From assembly GCF_001665785.1 (NCBI RefSeq), contig NZ_LZSO01000023.1:97087-161086 (forward strand): a DNA stretch of 64,000 nt, given 5' to 3'. Position 1 is the first letter of the stretch. The number at the start of each line of letters is the position of its first letter. The DNA comes from Mycolicibacterium peregrinum. Its GTDB lineage: Bacteria; Actinomycetota; Actinomycetes; Mycobacteriales; Mycobacteriaceae. Positions 8,687-18,353 of this stretch are shown here, one piece after another. The notes under the pieces are model-generated. The model was not told the origin of the DNA and ran no database searches. It saw only the letters and a list, made by a program, of their open reading frames with translations. A program made the translations under genes and the position numbers.

Positions 8687-9115
8687 ATGCTGACAAAAAT
8701 ATTCCGGAAGGTCTGGCTGCCGATCGCCATCGTGGTTGCCCTGTCTGTCGGCTTTCTCACGGTGTCGCACCTGAGGACCATCTTCGGCGCGCATCCGGTG
8801 CTGGTCACACCGTTCGGCGCTGACACCGCGGAGAAGTTCAATCCCAAGGTCGTCACCTATGAGGTGTACGGCTCGGGCGGTACGGCGGTGATCAACTACA
8901 AGGACCTTGACGGCAATCCACAGCGGGCCGGAACCGTGGGGTTGCCCTGGAGCTTGACGCTGACGACAACGGCCCCCTCGGCGTCACCGAACATCCTGGC
9001 CCAGACCGACGGCGACAGCATCGGTTGCCGGATCACCGTCGATGACGTCGTCAAGGACGAGAGGACGGCTACCGGAGTGAACGCACAAACCTTCTGCCTG
9101 GTGAAGGCAGCATGA
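8687..9115 (+). CDS. mmpS: MmpS family membrane protein
   Basis: A 142-residue MmpS protein. One transmembrane segment (about 9-27) is followed by a periplasmic beta-sandwich domain with the family pattern [16 protein letters not shown], a PWS motif and two cysteines (GCRITVDD and TFCLVKA) likely to pair. MmpS proteins act as accessory subunits of MmpL exporters; MmpS4/S5 work in siderophore export. A GGGAGG site precedes ATG 8687. Its stop overlaps the mmpL start (ATGA), which indicates translational coupling. Confidence 0.9.
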   Translation: MLTKIFRKVWLPIAIVVALSVGFLTVSHLRTIFGAHPVLVTPFGADTAEKFNPKVVTYEVYGSGGTAVINYKDLDGNPQRAGTVGLPWSLTLTTTAPSASPNILAQTDGDSIGCRITVDDVVKDERTATGVNAQTFCLVKAA

Positions 9116-12009
9116 GCGCGCCCGTGGACGACGCCCCGACCGCTCCCGTCCCGCGCCCTAGTCACAAGTCGCGGCCGGTCATCCCGCGGTTCATCCGGAT
9201 CTTCGCCGTCCCGATCATCGTGGTCTGGATCGCCTTGATCGCAATACTCAACACCGTCGTGCCCCAGCTTGAGGAAGTGGGCAAGATGCGGTCGGTGTCG
9301 ATGAGTCCCAACGATGCGCCGTCGATGATCGCCATCAAACGTATTGGCACGAAATTCGAGGAATACCGCAGCAGCAGCTCGGTGATGATCGTGATCGAGG
9401 GACAGGACAAGTTGGGTGCCGACGCGCACGCCTACTACGACAAGATGATCCGCGATCTGCGTGCCGACACCAAACACGTTGAGCACGTGCAGGACCTGTG
9501 GGGCGACTCGTTCACCGCAGCGGGAGCCCAGAGCGTCGACGGCAAGGCCGCGTATGTCCAGGTTTACCTCGCGGGTGATCAAGGCGAGGCGTTGGCGAAT
9601 GAATCGGTGGACGCCGTTCGTCAGATCGCCGAGGAGAGCCCGGCGCCGCCGGGGGTCAAGGCGTACGTGACAGGCGCGGCGGCGACGAGCTCGGATCAGA
9701 ACCGGATCGGCGACCAGAGCATGCGGATGATCGAGATGGTCACCTTCGGGGTCATCGTCGTCATGCTGTTGGTGATCTACCGCTCCGTGACCACCACGCT
9801 CCTCCTGTGCGTACTGCTCATCGCCGGACTGGCGGGTGCCAGTGGGCTGGTCGCATTCCTGGGCTACTACAACGTCTTTGGCCTGACAACCTTCGCGACC
9901 AACATGGTGGTGACCCTGGCCATCGCTGCGGTAACCGACTACGGGATCTTTCTGGTCGGTCGATATCACGAGGCGCGCCGGGCCGGCGAGGATCGAGAAT
10001 CGGCGTATTACACCATGTTTGAGGGGACTGCGCACGTCGTACTGGCCTCCGGCCTGACCATCGCGGGCGCCACCTTCTGCCTACACTTCACCCGGTTGCC
10101 CTACTTCCAGACGATGGGCTATCCCTTGGCCGTCGGTATGGCGTTCGTTGTCGCGACAGCCCTGACGTTCGGAACCGCGCTCATCTCGATAGTCAGTCGT
10201 TGGGGCCGGTTCCTGGAGCCGCGCGGGAAGTCGAAGGCCAGAGGATGGCGCCGGGTCGGCACTGCGGCCGTCCGTTGGCCCGGCCCACTGCTTGTGTTGG
10301 CAGTGTCGGCGTGCCTGCTCGGTCTGCTCGCTCTTCCCGGCTACCACACCATCTACAACGATCGGAGATATCTGCCCCCTGACGTGTCGGCGAATGTCGG
10401 CTACGCGGCCGCGACCAGACACTTCTCCGAGGCCAGGATGAACCCGGACGTGATGATGATCGAGACCGACCACGATCTGCGGAATCCGGCTGACTTCCTG
10501 GTGATCAACAAGATCGCCAAGGCGCTGGCGGAGGTGCCGGGTATCGCCCAGGTGCAGACCATCACCCGCCCTGACGGCAAACCCATTGAGCACTCGACGA
10601 TCCCGTACTCACTCAGCCAGAGCGGCACCGGTCAGATCATGGGCAACGACTACCAGCAGGGCGTGATCGACAACATCCTGGCCCAGGCGGGCGAGATGCA
10701 GACCTCCATCGACACGATGCAGAAGATGCAGTCCATCACCCAGCAGATGGCTGCGGTGACCCACAGCATGGTGCAGAAGACGAAGAAGACCTCGACGGAT
10801 ACCAATGAGATTCGCGACCACATTGCCGACTTTGATGACTTCTTCCGCCCGATCCGAAACTACTTCTATTGGGAGCCACACTGTTTCGATATCCCGGCGT
10901 GCTGGGCGTTGCGGTCGATATTCGACACGCTCGACGGAATCAGCACGTTGTCTGACGACATTCAGGATCTCGTGCCCGACCTGGAGCGCTTGGACGCCCT
11001 GATGCCGCAGTTGGTCGCATTGATGCCGTCGATGATCCAGTCGATGAAGAACCAGAAGCAGATGATGCTCAACCAGTATCAGGTTCAGAAGACGCAGCAG
11101 GATCAGACCATGGCGCAGCAGAAGGACAGCACCGCGATGGGAGAGGCGTTCGACAAAGCCCAGAACGATGATTCGTTCTACATCCCCCCGGAAGCCTTCG
11201 AAACCGACGATTTTCAGCGTGGCATGAAGCTGATGATGTCGCCGGATGGAAAGGCCGTGCGATTCACCATCATTCATCAAGGTGACCCGCTGACGCCCGA
11301 AGGCACGGCCCGTTCCGAGCTGCTCAAGAACGCAGCGGCTTCGGCCATCAGGGGAACACCGTGGGAGGGATCCTCGATCTACCTCGGCGGTACCGCGGCG
11401 ATGTTCAAGGACATGCAGCAAGGCGCCGACTATGACCTGTTGATCGCGGCAACGGCGGCGCTGATGTTGATCCTCGTCATCATGATGATCCTCACCCGGG
11501 CCCTGGTGGCGGCGGCTGTCATCGTCGGCACGGTGGTGATCAGCCTGGCCACCGCCTTCGGGCTTTCGGTGGTGATATGGCAACACATCGTCGGGATACC
11601 GCTGCACTGGATGGTGCTACCGATGTCGGTCATCGTGCTGGTGGCCGTCGGCGCAGACTACAACCTGTTGCTGGTGTCGAGAATGAAAGAAGAGATCCAC
11701 GCCGGGTTGAAGACCGGCACCATTCGCGCCATGGGTGGCAGCGGCCCGGTGGTCACCGCCGCGGGGTTGGTGTTCGCGTTCACCATGGCGTCGATGGCGG
11801 TGAGCAAGCTGATCGTCATCGGCCAGGTCGGCACCACGATCGGCCTAGGCCTGCTCTTCGACACGTTCGTGATCCGGGCGCTGATGACGCCGTCGATCGC
11901 CACCCTGCTGGGGCGGTGGTTCTGGTGGCCGCAGCGGGTGCGTCCCCGCCCGCCGCGCTCGCCATGGCCCAAGCCCATCCAGCGGGATCCGGCGGAGGTG
12001 GCGTCGTGA
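9112..12009 (+). CDS. mmpL: MmpL family RND transporter (MmpL4/MmpL5 type)
   Basis: A 965-residue RND-superfamily lipid or siderophore exporter with two repeats of transmembrane helices and two large periplasmic domains. The proton-relay Asp-Tyr pairs are present in both halves ([16 protein letters not shown] and [16 protein letters not shown]). The second periplasmic domain contains a long Gln/Met/Lys-rich coiled-coil hairpin (from about [18 protein letters not shown] to [11 protein letters not shown]), a feature of the MmpL4/5 cluster that works with MmpS. The four-base overlap with mmpS supports a two-component exporter. Which substrate it moves cannot be read from the sequence. Confidence 0.92.
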   Translation: MSAPVDDAPTAPVPRPSHKSRPVIPRFIRIFAVPIIVVWIALIAILNTVVPQLEEVGKMRSVSMSPNDAPSMIAIKRIGTKFEEYRSSSSVMIVIEGQDKLGADAHAYYDKMIRDLRADTKHVEHVQDLWGDSFTAAGAQSVDGKAAYVQVYLAGDQGEALANESVDAVRQIAEESPAPPGVKAYVTGAAATSSDQNRIGDQSMRMIEMVTFGVIVVMLLVIYRSVTTTLLLCVLLIAGLAGASGLVAFLGYYNVFGLTTFATNMVVTLAIAAVTDYGIFLVGRYHEARRAGEDRESAYYTMFEGTAHVVLASGLTIAGATFCLHFTRLPYFQTMGYPLAVGMAFVVATALTFGTALISIVSRWGRFLEPRGKSKARGWRRVGTAAVRWPGPLLVLAVSACLLGLLALPGYHTIYNDRRYLPPDVSANVGYAAATRHFSEARMNPDVMMIETDHDLRNPADFLVINKIAKALAEVPGIAQVQTITRPDGKPIEHSTIPYSLSQSGTGQIMGNDYQQGVIDNILAQAGEMQTSIDTMQKMQSITQQMAAVTHSMVQKTKKTSTDTNEIRDHIADFDDFFRPIRNYFYWEPHCFDIPACWALRSIFDTLDGISTLSDDIQDLVPDLERLDALMPQLVALMPSMIQSMKNQKQMMLNQYQVQKTQQDQTMAQQKDSTAMGEAFDKAQNDDSFYIPPEAFETDDFQRGMKLMMSPDGKAVRFTIIHQGDPLTPEGTARSELLKNAAASAIRGTPWEGSSIYLGGTAAMFKDMQQGADYDLLIAATAALMLILVIMMILTRALVAAAVIVGTVVISLATAFGLSVVIWQHIVGIPLHWMVLPMSVIVLVAVGADYNLLLVSRMKEEIHAGLKTGTIRAMGGSGPVVTAAGLVFAFTMASMAVSKLIVIGQVGTTIGLGLLFDTFVIRALMTPSIATLLGRWFWWPQRVRPRPPRSPWPKPIQRDPAEVAS

Positions 12010-12016
12010 CGGCGGG

Positions 12017-13045
12017 TCAGCTGAAGCGGATGTTCATCGTCGCCAGGCCGAAGATCTTCTTGCCTTCGGACTTCGCCGCGACCAGGATGACGCCGGTGCG
12101 GGTCTCGGGGTCCAGCGACTTGATCTTTCCGCTGAACTCGATATCGCAACCCTCCTTGGCCGACACGATCGCCGGCTGGGACAGCCGCACCGCGTAGCGG
12201 GTCACGGCACCGGGGTCGCCCGACCATGCGGACACAAACCCGGCACCCAGACCCATGGTGAGCATGCCGTGGGCGATCACGTCGGGCAGACCGGCCAGCT
12301 TGGCGATGTCCTCGTCCCAGTGGATCGGGTTGGCATCGCCGGCCACGCCGGCGTAGTTCACCAGGTCGCCGCGGGACAGCCGGGTGTGGTGCACCCCGAG
12401 TTCGTCACCGACCTTGAGGTCATCGAAGGACAGCGTTGCGGGCGTGCGGGTTGTGCTGTCGGCGATCCGCACCTCACCTTCGGGGCGCACGGTCTTCTGG
12501 TACTCGGCGTCGGATGCACCGATTCCGGAGAGGTCCACGTCGTGCATCATCGCGTTCTGGACGGCGGTCATCGTCGTCGGATCGATGTCGTCGGCGGTGA
12601 CACCGACGACCGTGGTGTGCAGGGTGTGCACCCGCTCGCCGGCGGTGTCGGTGAAGGTGTTGGTGACGGTGATCATGTCGCGGCCGGCGATCCTGCGGAT
12701 CGACGTCAGTTCGATGTCGATGCGCAGCTCGTCACCGGCCACGATCGGGCGGTGCTGCTCGAAGATTTCCTCGGTCTGCAGGTAGGTGTCATAGCCGACG
12801 ACCACGGATTCGAACATGCGCCGATTGCAGGCCATGGCCGGGGTCGAGGTGAAGGTCAGCGGCGCGACCAGCCCGGAGTACCCCAGCTTCGCCGCGGCGT
12901 CGACGTCCCAGTGTGCGGGGTGATAGTCCTGCACTGCACGGGCGTACTCGCGCACTTTCTCGCGGCCGACCAAGTAGAGGCCGTCCGCCTCGTAGTAGTG
13001 GCCGACGCGGGCTTCGAGCGCCGATGCTTCTGGTGCTGCGGTCAT
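12017..13045 (-). CDS. Fused (3R)-hydroxyacyl-ACP dehydratase, HadA/HadB-like double hotdog
   Basis: A 342-residue protein made of two hotdog domains. The N-terminal half resembles HadA (YLVGREKVREYARAVQDYHP, GLVAPLTFTSTPAM). The C-terminal half resembles HadB and carries the catalytic hydratase motif YAGVAGDANPIHWDE followed by GLPDVIAHGMLTMG. Family members dehydrate (3R)-hydroxyacyl thioesters in mycolic or other fatty-acid elongation. An in-frame TTG 12 bases upstream is possible, but ATG 13045 is preferred. It is convergent with mmpL, seven bases apart. Confidence 0.8.
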   Translation of the reverse strand: MTAAPEASALEARVGHYYEADGLYLVGREKVREYARAVQDYHPAHWDVDAAAKLGYSGLVAPLTFTSTPAMACNRRMFESVVVGYDTYLQTEEIFEQHRPIVAGDELRIDIELTSIRRIAGRDMITVTNTFTDTAGERVHTLHTTVVGVTADDIDPTTMTAVQNAMMHDVDLSGIGASDAEYQKTVRPEGEVRIADSTTRTPATLSFDDLKVGDELGVHHTRLSRGDLVNYAGVAGDANPIHWDEDIAKLAGLPDVIAHGMLTMGLGAGFVSAWSGDPGAVTRYAVRLSQPAIVSAKEGCDIEFSGKIKSLDPETRTGVILVAAKSEGKKIFGLATMNIRFS

Positions 13046-13145
13046 GGATTTGCTCAACTTTTCTATCGGCTGTTCGCTGAAGCCGACGAAAGCACACTAA
13101 CGTCTGTGCGCTACCTGGCGTAAAACCGGCAGATAGGGTTCGCCC

Positions 13146-14363
13146 ATGTCCGGCCCCGATAACCCCGAGCTCGTGTCTTCCTACGCTGCCCAGTTCAACG
13201 GGCACGTTCTCGGCAGGCACGCGGTGGCCTCGCCGCTGGGGCTGTGGCTGTTGTTGGCGCTGGTGGGACCCGCCACACACGGAACTGCGCGCCGCGATCT
13301 GGAGGCCGTGCTCGGCACGACCGTCGACGATGCCGCCGCGCGGGCCCGTGCCCTCTTGAGTGATCCGCATCCGGCGGTATCAGCGCTTGCGGCGGTGTGG
13401 GACCGCAACCTCGGTCCGGCGTTCGACGACTGGATTCGCACGGTGCCCGACGTGGTGGACCGGGGCCCGGTGCCGGATCAGGCGCAGGCCGATGCCTGGG
13501 CGCAGGCGAACTCGAACGGGTTGATCAACGAATTCCCGCTTCAGCTGGACGTATTGACCAGGCTGGTCCTCGCCTCCGCGCTCGCCACCGACATCCGCTG
13601 GGCACAACCGCTGGGCACGACAAACGAGCTGGGTGGGGTTTTCGGCGACGCCATCAGCACCGCGCTGGAGCTCCGAGCGGGCATCCAGCTCGTGGTCGAC
13701 ACCGAGGCCGCCGGTCTGGTCGCGGTGGCTGCACCGCTCTCGTCGTCGGCGCTCGACGTCTTCAGCGTGATCGCGGCGCCCGAGGTCGCGCCCCACGAGG
13801 TGGACATCGCGGCACACCAGGTGGCGGCGATGCTGCGGGGCGACGAGCGCGGCGCGCGCAGGGTCCCGGTCGAGGAACTGGCCGCCGGGCACGCGTGGAC
13901 GGTGACGGACCGACGCGAACGCCGGGTCGGGGGCCCGGACGTTCACGCCGAGTGGCGTAGCTGTCTGCCGGCCTGGTCGGCGACCAGCGACCACGACCTG
14001 AAGGATGCTCCCGGCATCGCCCCGGCGTTCGACACTCTCCGCGGCTTCGCGAGGCGCGAGGATCTGCCAGTGGAGTTCACCGCCAGGCAGTCGGCTGTGG
14101 CGTCGTATACGAGGGAAGGGTTCAAGGCGGCGGCGGTGACGGCCTTCGACATGGTCGCCGGATCGGTGCCGCAATTCCACGAGGTTCTGGTGCGCCGGAT
14201 CGAGATCCGGTTCAACCGCCCGTACGCAGTGCTGGCCTGCGCGAACCGCTCGGACGGGCCGGCGGCCTGGCGCGGTGTGCCGGTGTTCAGTGCCTGGGTC
14301 ACCGAGCCGCAGGAGACCGTCATCGAAGCGGTCGGTCCACCGCAGCCAGTCGCTGTTCGATGA
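13146..14363 (+). CDS. Divergent serpin-like protein
   Basis: A 405-residue cytoplasmic-looking protein (no signal peptide). Several blocks match serpin landmarks: ASPLGLWLLLALVGPATHG (helix B region, SPL), NSNGLINEFP and LVLASALATDIRW (helix F/strand 3A region), a hinge-like stretch SYTREGFKAAAVTAF, and a C-terminal FNRPYAVLA...GVPVFSAWV block. The fold assignment is by pattern only. Whether it inhibits a protease depends on the reactive-centre loop, which is not obvious here. It overlaps the end of the convergent padR gene by 44 bases. Confidence 0.6.
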   Translation: MSGPDNPELVSSYAAQFNGHVLGRHAVASPLGLWLLLALVGPATHGTARRDLEAVLGTTVDDAAARARALLSDPHPAVSALAAVWDRNLGPAFDDWIRTVPDVVDRGPVPDQAQADAWAQANSNGLINEFPLQLDVLTRLVLASALATDIRWAQPLGTTNELGGVFGDAISTALELRAGIQLVVDTEAAGLVAVAAPLSSSALDVFSVIAAPEVAPHEVDIAAHQVAAMLRGDERGARRVPVEELAAGHAWTVTDRRERRVGGPDVHAEWRSCLPAWSATSDHDLKDAPGIAPAFDTLRGFARREDLPVEFTARQSAVASYTREGFKAAAVTAFDMVAGSVPQFHEVLVRRIEIRFNRPYAVLACANRSDGPAAWRGVPVFSAWVTEPQETVIEAVGPPQPVAVR

Positions 14364-14895
14364 CGGCCAGCGCCCGGCTCGCCCAGTCGATGTTCTCTTC
14401 CTCGAACCGGATTCCGCGCATCAGCGTGAGGTAGGGGCCGATGCGGTCGGTCTCGGCGAGGTAGGCGTCTTCGGTACGTCCGGCCAGGAGGTGGTCCTGG
14501 CCGCGCCGGTAGCGCGCGAGCTTGGCGGTAGCCCATTGGCGGCGTTCGGCGAGCGCGGCGCGGACGGCCTCGATGTTGCCCGCGTCAACGGCCTGGATCT
14601 GTACCAGGAGGTCTTCACGGATGGCCCCTGGCTTCGGCGGCACCTCGGTGAACTCGAGCAAGGCCTTGCGACCCGCGTCGGTCAGTGAGTACAGGCGCTT
14701 GTTCGGTCGCCGGTCCTGCTCGACGAGCCGCGCTTCGATCAGCCCTTCCGCGGACATGCGGTCCAGTTCGCGGTAGAGCTGCTGGGGCGTTGCCATCCAG
14801 AAGTTGGCGACGGACGCGTCGAACCCTTTGGCCAGGTCATAGCCCGATGCCTCGCCGTCGAGGAGCGTGGCCAGGATCGCGTCGCGTAACGCCAT
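14320..14895 (-). CDS. PadR family transcriptional regulator
   Basis: A 191-residue PadR regulator (Vir-type with C-terminal dimerisation domain). The N-terminal winged helix is clear: MALRDAILATLLDGEASGYDLAK, then QQLYRELDRMSAEGLIEARL and the wing RRPNKRLYSLTDAGRKAL. It is transcribed divergently from the SnoaL-like gene at 14998, with an inverted repeat between them, so autoregulation plus control of the neighbour is the likely arrangement. Confidence 0.87.
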   Translation of the reverse strand: MALRDAILATLLDGEASGYDLAKGFDASVANFWMATPQQLYRELDRMSAEGLIEARLVEQDRRPNKRLYSLTDAGRKALLEFTEVPPKPGAIREDLLVQIQAVDAGNIEAVRAALAERRQWATAKLARYRRGQDHLLAGRTEDAYLAETDRIGPYLTLMRGIRFEEENIDWASRALAVIEQRLAAVDRPLR

Positions 14896-14919
14896 GAGCC
14901 GATGCTAGCAGCAATGCGA

Positions 14920-14939
14920 ATAATCAAAATGTTGACTAT
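14920..14939. promoter_or_regulatory. Candidate PadR operator
   Basis: Inverted repeat ATAATCAA-N4-TTGACTAT (seven of eight arm bases match) in the intergenic space between divergent padR and the SnoaL-like gene. Both the AT-rich composition against a high-GC background and the position suggest a repressor-binding site that also covers promoter elements. Confidence 0.5.
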
Positions 14940-14997
14940 GAGAATGGGGCGCGCCTACCATCGCCGCTAGTCGATGAATGGGTTGAGGAGGTGTCAT

Positions 14998-15408
14998 ATG
15001 CATCCGTTCCGGGAGGCAGTCGAGGCGCGTGACGAGGCTGTGATCGAGGCATTGCTGGCCGACAACGTGGTGTTCACCAGCCCGGTGGCGTTCAAGCCGT
15101 ATCCGGGCAAGCCGATCACCGCGGCGATCCTGCGCGGTGTCATGCGGGTGTTCGAGGACTTCCGCTACATCCGCGAGATCGCCGACGGCCGCGACCACGC
15201 CCTGGTTTTCGAGGCCTCGGTGGACGGCAAGAAGATCACCGGGTGCGACTTCCTGCATCTCGATGACGAGGGCAAGATCGACGACTTCATGGTGATGGTT
15301 CGGCCCCTGTCGGGAGCCACCGCACTGTCCGAGGCGATGGCTGCGCAATTCGAACAGATCAAAGCCGAAGCGGCAGAACAGATTCAGCGAGAGTCCGCTA
15401 CTGCCTGA
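14998..15408 (+). CDS. Nuclear transport factor 2 / SnoaL-like protein
   Basis: A 136-residue NTF2-fold protein (MHPFREAVEARD, VFTSPVAFKPYPGK, CDFLHLDDEGKIDDFMVMVRP). Such small alpha+beta-barrel proteins bind or transform hydrophobic substrates; the substrate is unknown. A strong GAGGAGG site precedes ATG 14998 and decides against the upstream in-frame ATG at 14974. It is the divergent partner of padR and is probably induced when PadR releases its operator. Confidence 0.75.
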   Translation: MHPFREAVEARDEAVIEALLADNVVFTSPVAFKPYPGKPITAAILRGVMRVFEDFRYIREIADGRDHALVFEASVDGKKITGCDFLHLDDEGKIDDFMVMVRPLSGATALSEAMAAQFEQIKAEAAEQIQRESATA

Positions 15409-15420
15409 TGAGCGGCCTGC

Positions 15421-17271
15421 TCACGGCCTGATCAGCGTCCCCGCATCCGACGCCGCCTTCTTCAGTTCCGGAATCGTCATGTCGGCGTAGTCGGCGTTCA
15501 CCGGTCCCGACGCGTTGCCCAGCCACGGCACCACGCCAGGGTCGGGGGCGACGCCCAGGTGGTAGGCCTGGATCCCGGGCAGGTGGTACTGCAGGAAGTT
15601 CACCAGAATGTCGGCGACGAAGATCGCGGCGCCGATCGGTCCGGTGCTCAGCAGCGCGGCCGAGTTCATCAGCGGGATCGCGGCGTCGGGATTGCCGATC
15701 ATCACGATCGACCCGTAGTGCGGCTTACTGCCCCCACCGGGCACGTACTCCGGCATGAACGGCTGCAGTCCTGGCAGGTCGGTGGAGAAATAGGCGGCGG
15801 TGTCGCCGTAGGTCAGCACATTGACGAACCCGGAGTCGGCGCCGTTGCCCGGCACCGTGGTGTTGAGGCCTGGGCTCTCGAAACCGACACCGCCGACGCC
15901 GGTCTGCTGTGCGACGTAGGCGGCTTCCCATCCGCCGAGTGAGTGCCCGGTGACGAAGATGTCTTCCTTGCGGTAGCCCTGCGCGATCGCTGCGGCCTCC
16001 ACCTCCTGCTCGAAGGCCACGGAGTCGAGGAAAGCCTGGGGTGGGGTGTCGGTGAAGATCACCTGCGTATCGGCGATCACCTGGGAGATCGCGATCAGCG
16101 GGTTGTGCAGCAGGTTCGTGCCACCCGTCGTGCCCTGGTAGGCGATGATGATCTGGCCTTCCGGTGTCACCCACGCCTTGCCGGACATACCGGTCAGCAC
16201 ATTGGTCGATTGCATCTGCTTGCCATTGACCACGAACGGTTTCAGGTCGCCCGGGGTGCCGCCCCACACGTACGCGGCGGTCGCGGCGTTGAGGAACTGC
16301 GACACCGTCGGGGTCTTGCCGGTGGTGGGCCCGTCATACGTCATCGTGGGCGGTACCGGTTGCGCGGCAGGAGTTTTGGTCAGCCCCAGCTGTCCTTCGA
16401 TCTCGCGGAAGGCCGCGAAGAGGGCGTTGTTGATCGGTGCGAAGTCGAGCGGGCTCTTCGGCCCGTTGGCGGACACGGTGATGTCCAGCACCTGCAGCAC
16501 CGTGTTGACGATGCGGCCGGGCAGCTCGGCGATCTTCGCGATCGGCGAAAGCGGCTCGGGGGGCTTCGGTGTGGTCTTGGGTGTCGTGGTGACCGCGGCG
16601 ACCTTGGTGGTCAGCGGGATCGCCTTCGCGGCGGTGTCGGGGGCGGTCCGGACGATCGCGGTGAGATCCGGCAGCGTGACCTTGATCGCCGGAGTTTGAG
16701 CCAACGTCGGCGCCGACGCCTGCGCCCGCGACGGCGTGGCGTCCGGGAGCGCTGACGACGTGATCGCGGCCAGGCGTTTCGGGGTGGCTCGTGGCGAGAA
16801 GTCGGATTTGGCCGGTTGCGTGCCGTCGGGCAGGACCGGAGCGGTGGGCCTGATGTCGCGCAGCTTCCCGCGGACAAAATCGGCAATCGACTCCTGCTGC
16901 GGCGCCGAAGAATTCGCCTTGGAGGTGATAGGGGACCGTACGGCGGATGTGTCGTCGCTTTCGTCCGACGAGGTCGGTGCGGGGGATGTGGTGCCGGCGG
17001 CTGGAGTCTTGGGCGAGGACGGAGATGTCTTGCCCGGCCGGTTGCCGCGACGGTCGGTCGGCTTCTTGGGGCCGTGCCCGGATCCCGCACTCGTATGGTT
17101 CGACGCCTGGCCCGATGAGCCGGAAGACCCGGAGGCGCCGGGGTCCGCCCATGCCACGGTGTGCGCGCTGGTGCCTGCGATACCGACACCGATGCCGACG
17201 GCTATGACGGACAGGCTGTACCGCAGCGGCATGCGCTTGGCGGTTTTCGGGCAGCGTGGACCGTGCGCCAT
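15421..17271 (-). CDS. Secreted lipase/esterase with long Pro-Ser-Thr-rich N-terminal region
   Basis: A 616-residue exported protein. A signal peptide (residues 1 to about 42, ending AWA) is followed by some 200 residues rich in Ser, Thr, Pro and Ala with little expected structure. The C-terminal half is an alpha/beta-hydrolase with the nucleophile elbow TGHSLGGWEA (Ser444) and a typical class 3 lipase layout (IIAYQGTTGG before the elbow). It probably acts on lipids or esters at the cell surface. The start at 17271 is supported by an AAGGGGG site; a longer reading upstream runs antisense through other genes and was discarded. Confidence 0.8.
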   Translation of the reverse strand: MAHGPRCPKTAKRMPLRYSLSVIAVGIGVGIAGTSAHTVAWADPGASGSSGSSGQASNHTSAGSGHGPKKPTDRRGNRPGKTSPSSPKTPAAGTTSPAPTSSDESDDTSAVRSPITSKANSSAPQQESIADFVRGKLRDIRPTAPVLPDGTQPAKSDFSPRATPKRLAAITSSALPDATPSRAQASAPTLAQTPAIKVTLPDLTAIVRTAPDTAAKAIPLTTKVAAVTTTPKTTPKPPEPLSPIAKIAELPGRIVNTVLQVLDITVSANGPKSPLDFAPINNALFAAFREIEGQLGLTKTPAAQPVPPTMTYDGPTTGKTPTVSQFLNAATAAYVWGGTPGDLKPFVVNGKQMQSTNVLTGMSGKAWVTPEGQIIIAYQGTTGGTNLLHNPLIAISQVIADTQVIFTDTPPQAFLDSVAFEQEVEAAAIAQGYRKEDIFVTGHSLGGWEAAYVAQQTGVGGVGFESPGLNTTVPGNGADSGFVNVLTYGDTAAYFSTDLPGLQPFMPEYVPGGGSKPHYGSIVMIGNPDAAIPLMNSAALLSTGPIGAAIFVADILVNFLQYHLPGIQAYHLGVAPDPGVVPWLGNASGPVNADYADMTIPELKKAASDAGTLIRP

Positions 17272-17405
17272 TATCGATGTCCCCCTTGACATTCCCCGAC
17301 GTTGTCCACATCCGCCGGTGACGGGAATGCCGGCCGCAGCGAACACATGCCGGCTCAATATATATGACAACGTGTGATGCCAGTCACGAATTCGGAACGA
17401 ACCGC

Positions 17406-17434
17406 TTGACAACATACAACCAATCGGTTGTATA
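17406..17434 (+). promoter_or_regulatory. Promoter of the arsR-SRPBCC pair
   Basis: A consensus -35 TTGACA (17406-17411) is followed after 17 bases by TGTATA (17429-17434); an overlapping TATATT is also possible. The expected transcription start falls close to the GTG at 17443, so the message is probably leaderless or nearly so. Confidence 0.5.
17414..17433. promoter_or_regulatory. ArsR operator inside the promoter
   Basis: Perfect inverted repeat ATACAACC-AATC-GGTTGTAT. It fills the space between the -35 and -10 elements and ends nine bases before the arsR start. This is the classic position for an autorepressor site. Confidence 0.65.
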
Positions 17435-17442
17435 TTTGAGAG

Positions 17443-17781
17443 GTGACCGAGCGTGACGAGGACCAGGCAGACGCCCTGTTCCACGCGCTCGCCGACCGGA
17501 CCAGGCGGGACATCATGCGCCGGGTCCTGGCGGGGGAGCACTCGGTCTCGGTGCTTGCGGCGAAGTACGACATGAGCTTCGCGGCAGTGCAGAAGCACGT
17601 CGCCGTCCTGGAAAAGGCCGGGCTGATCACCAAGCGACGCAACGGTCGTGAGCAGTTGGCCAGCGGTGACGTGGAGGCAGTGCGGTCGGTGGCGTCCATG
17701 TTGACTGAGCTGGAACAGGTTTGGCGTGGCCGCATCGCACGTATCGATGAACTGATCGCATCCGATCCCAAGGAGGACTGA
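17443..17781 (+). CDS. ArsR family transcriptional regulator (Rv2034-like)
   Basis: A 112-residue winged-helix regulator. The HTH is clear: LFHALADRTRRDIMRRVL, then VSVLAAKYDMSFAAVQKHV and the wing KRRNGREQLASG. The CxC-type metal ligands of SmtB/ArsR are absent, so it should not be a classical metal sensor. Members that precede a SRPBCC/AHSA1 gene, such as the M. tuberculosis Rv2034-Rv2035 pair, have this form. The next gene starts three bases downstream. Autorepression through the palindrome in its promoter is likely. Confidence 0.87.
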   Translation: MTERDEDQADALFHALADRTRRDIMRRVLAGEHSVSVLAAKYDMSFAAVQKHVAVLEKAGLITKRRNGREQLASGDVEAVRSVASMLTELEQVWRGRIARIDELIASDPKED

Positions 17782-17784
17782 CCC

Positions 17785-18270
17785 ATGCCCGTGACCGACG
17801 TTCAACACGACCTCGACAAACTGACACTGACCATCACCGCCGACTTCGCGGCGCCGGTGCAGCGCATCTGGCAGGTGTACGCCGACCCGCGTCAGCTGGA
17901 GAAGGTGTGGGGGCCCCCGACCTACCCGGCCACCGTGGTCGACCACAGCCTCACACCCGGTGGCCGCGTCACCTACTTCATGACCGGCCCGGAGGGCGAC
18001 AAGCACGCGGGCTACTGGGAGGTCACCGCCGTCGACGAACCGAGGAGCTTCGCCTTCGACGACGGATTCGCCGACCAGGACTTCAACCCGAACCCAGCGA
18101 TGCCGGTTTCCAAGAACGTCTACACCTTTGCCGAGCACAACGGCGGGACCCGTGCCGTCTACGTGAGCACCTACGAGTCCGCCGAAGCGCTTCAGCAGGT
18201 CCTGGACATGGGTGTTGTCGAGGGTGCTTCGTCGGCGATCAACCAGATCGATGAGCTGATCGCGTCCTGA
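17785..18270 (+). CDS. SRPBCC (AHSA1-type) protein, Rv2035-like
   Basis: A 161-residue START-like protein with the AHSA1/CalC pattern (ITADFAAPVQRIWQVYADPRQLEKVWGP, quoted in part: FAAPVQRIWQVYADPRQLEK; then GGRVTYFMTGPEGDKHAGYW). The helix-grip fold binds a small hydrophobic ligand. It is co-transcribed with the ArsR regulator three bases upstream, so it may bind or modify the effector of that regulator; this is inference. An AAGGAGG site lies before ATG 17785 at the end of arsR. Confidence 0.82.
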   Translation: MPVTDVQHDLDKLTLTITADFAAPVQRIWQVYADPRQLEKVWGPPTYPATVVDHSLTPGGRVTYFMTGPEGDKHAGYWEVTAVDEPRSFAFDDGFADQDFNPNPAMPVSKNVYTFAEHNGGTRAVYVSTYESAEALQQVLDMGVVEGASSAINQIDELIAS

Positions 18271-18304
18271 CCGGCTGAGCGGGGATCGGGCCCGGTGGGA
18301 ATCA

Positions 18305-18318
18305 CTTGTCGCGATAAG
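18305..18318. promoter_or_regulatory. Imperfect palindrome before the MmpS-like lipoprotein gene
   Basis: CTTGTCGCGATAAG, with six of seven symmetric base pairs, lies 36 bases before the lipoprotein start. It could be an operator; no regulator is adjacent. Confidence 0.25.
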
Positions 18319-18353
18319 CGATCCGGGCTCACCTCCGCGTCGTAATCTCAGGT

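Noticed and set aside
8502..8693. A 63-residue reading before mmpS as a leader peptide
   Set aside because: It spans both inverted repeats, has no ribosome-binding site and no attenuation-like codon run.
17272..18138. N-terminal extension of the secreted lipase through the ArsR/SRPBCC region
   Set aside because: The extension is antisense to two well-defined genes, and a signal peptide with a good ribosome-binding site begins at 17271.
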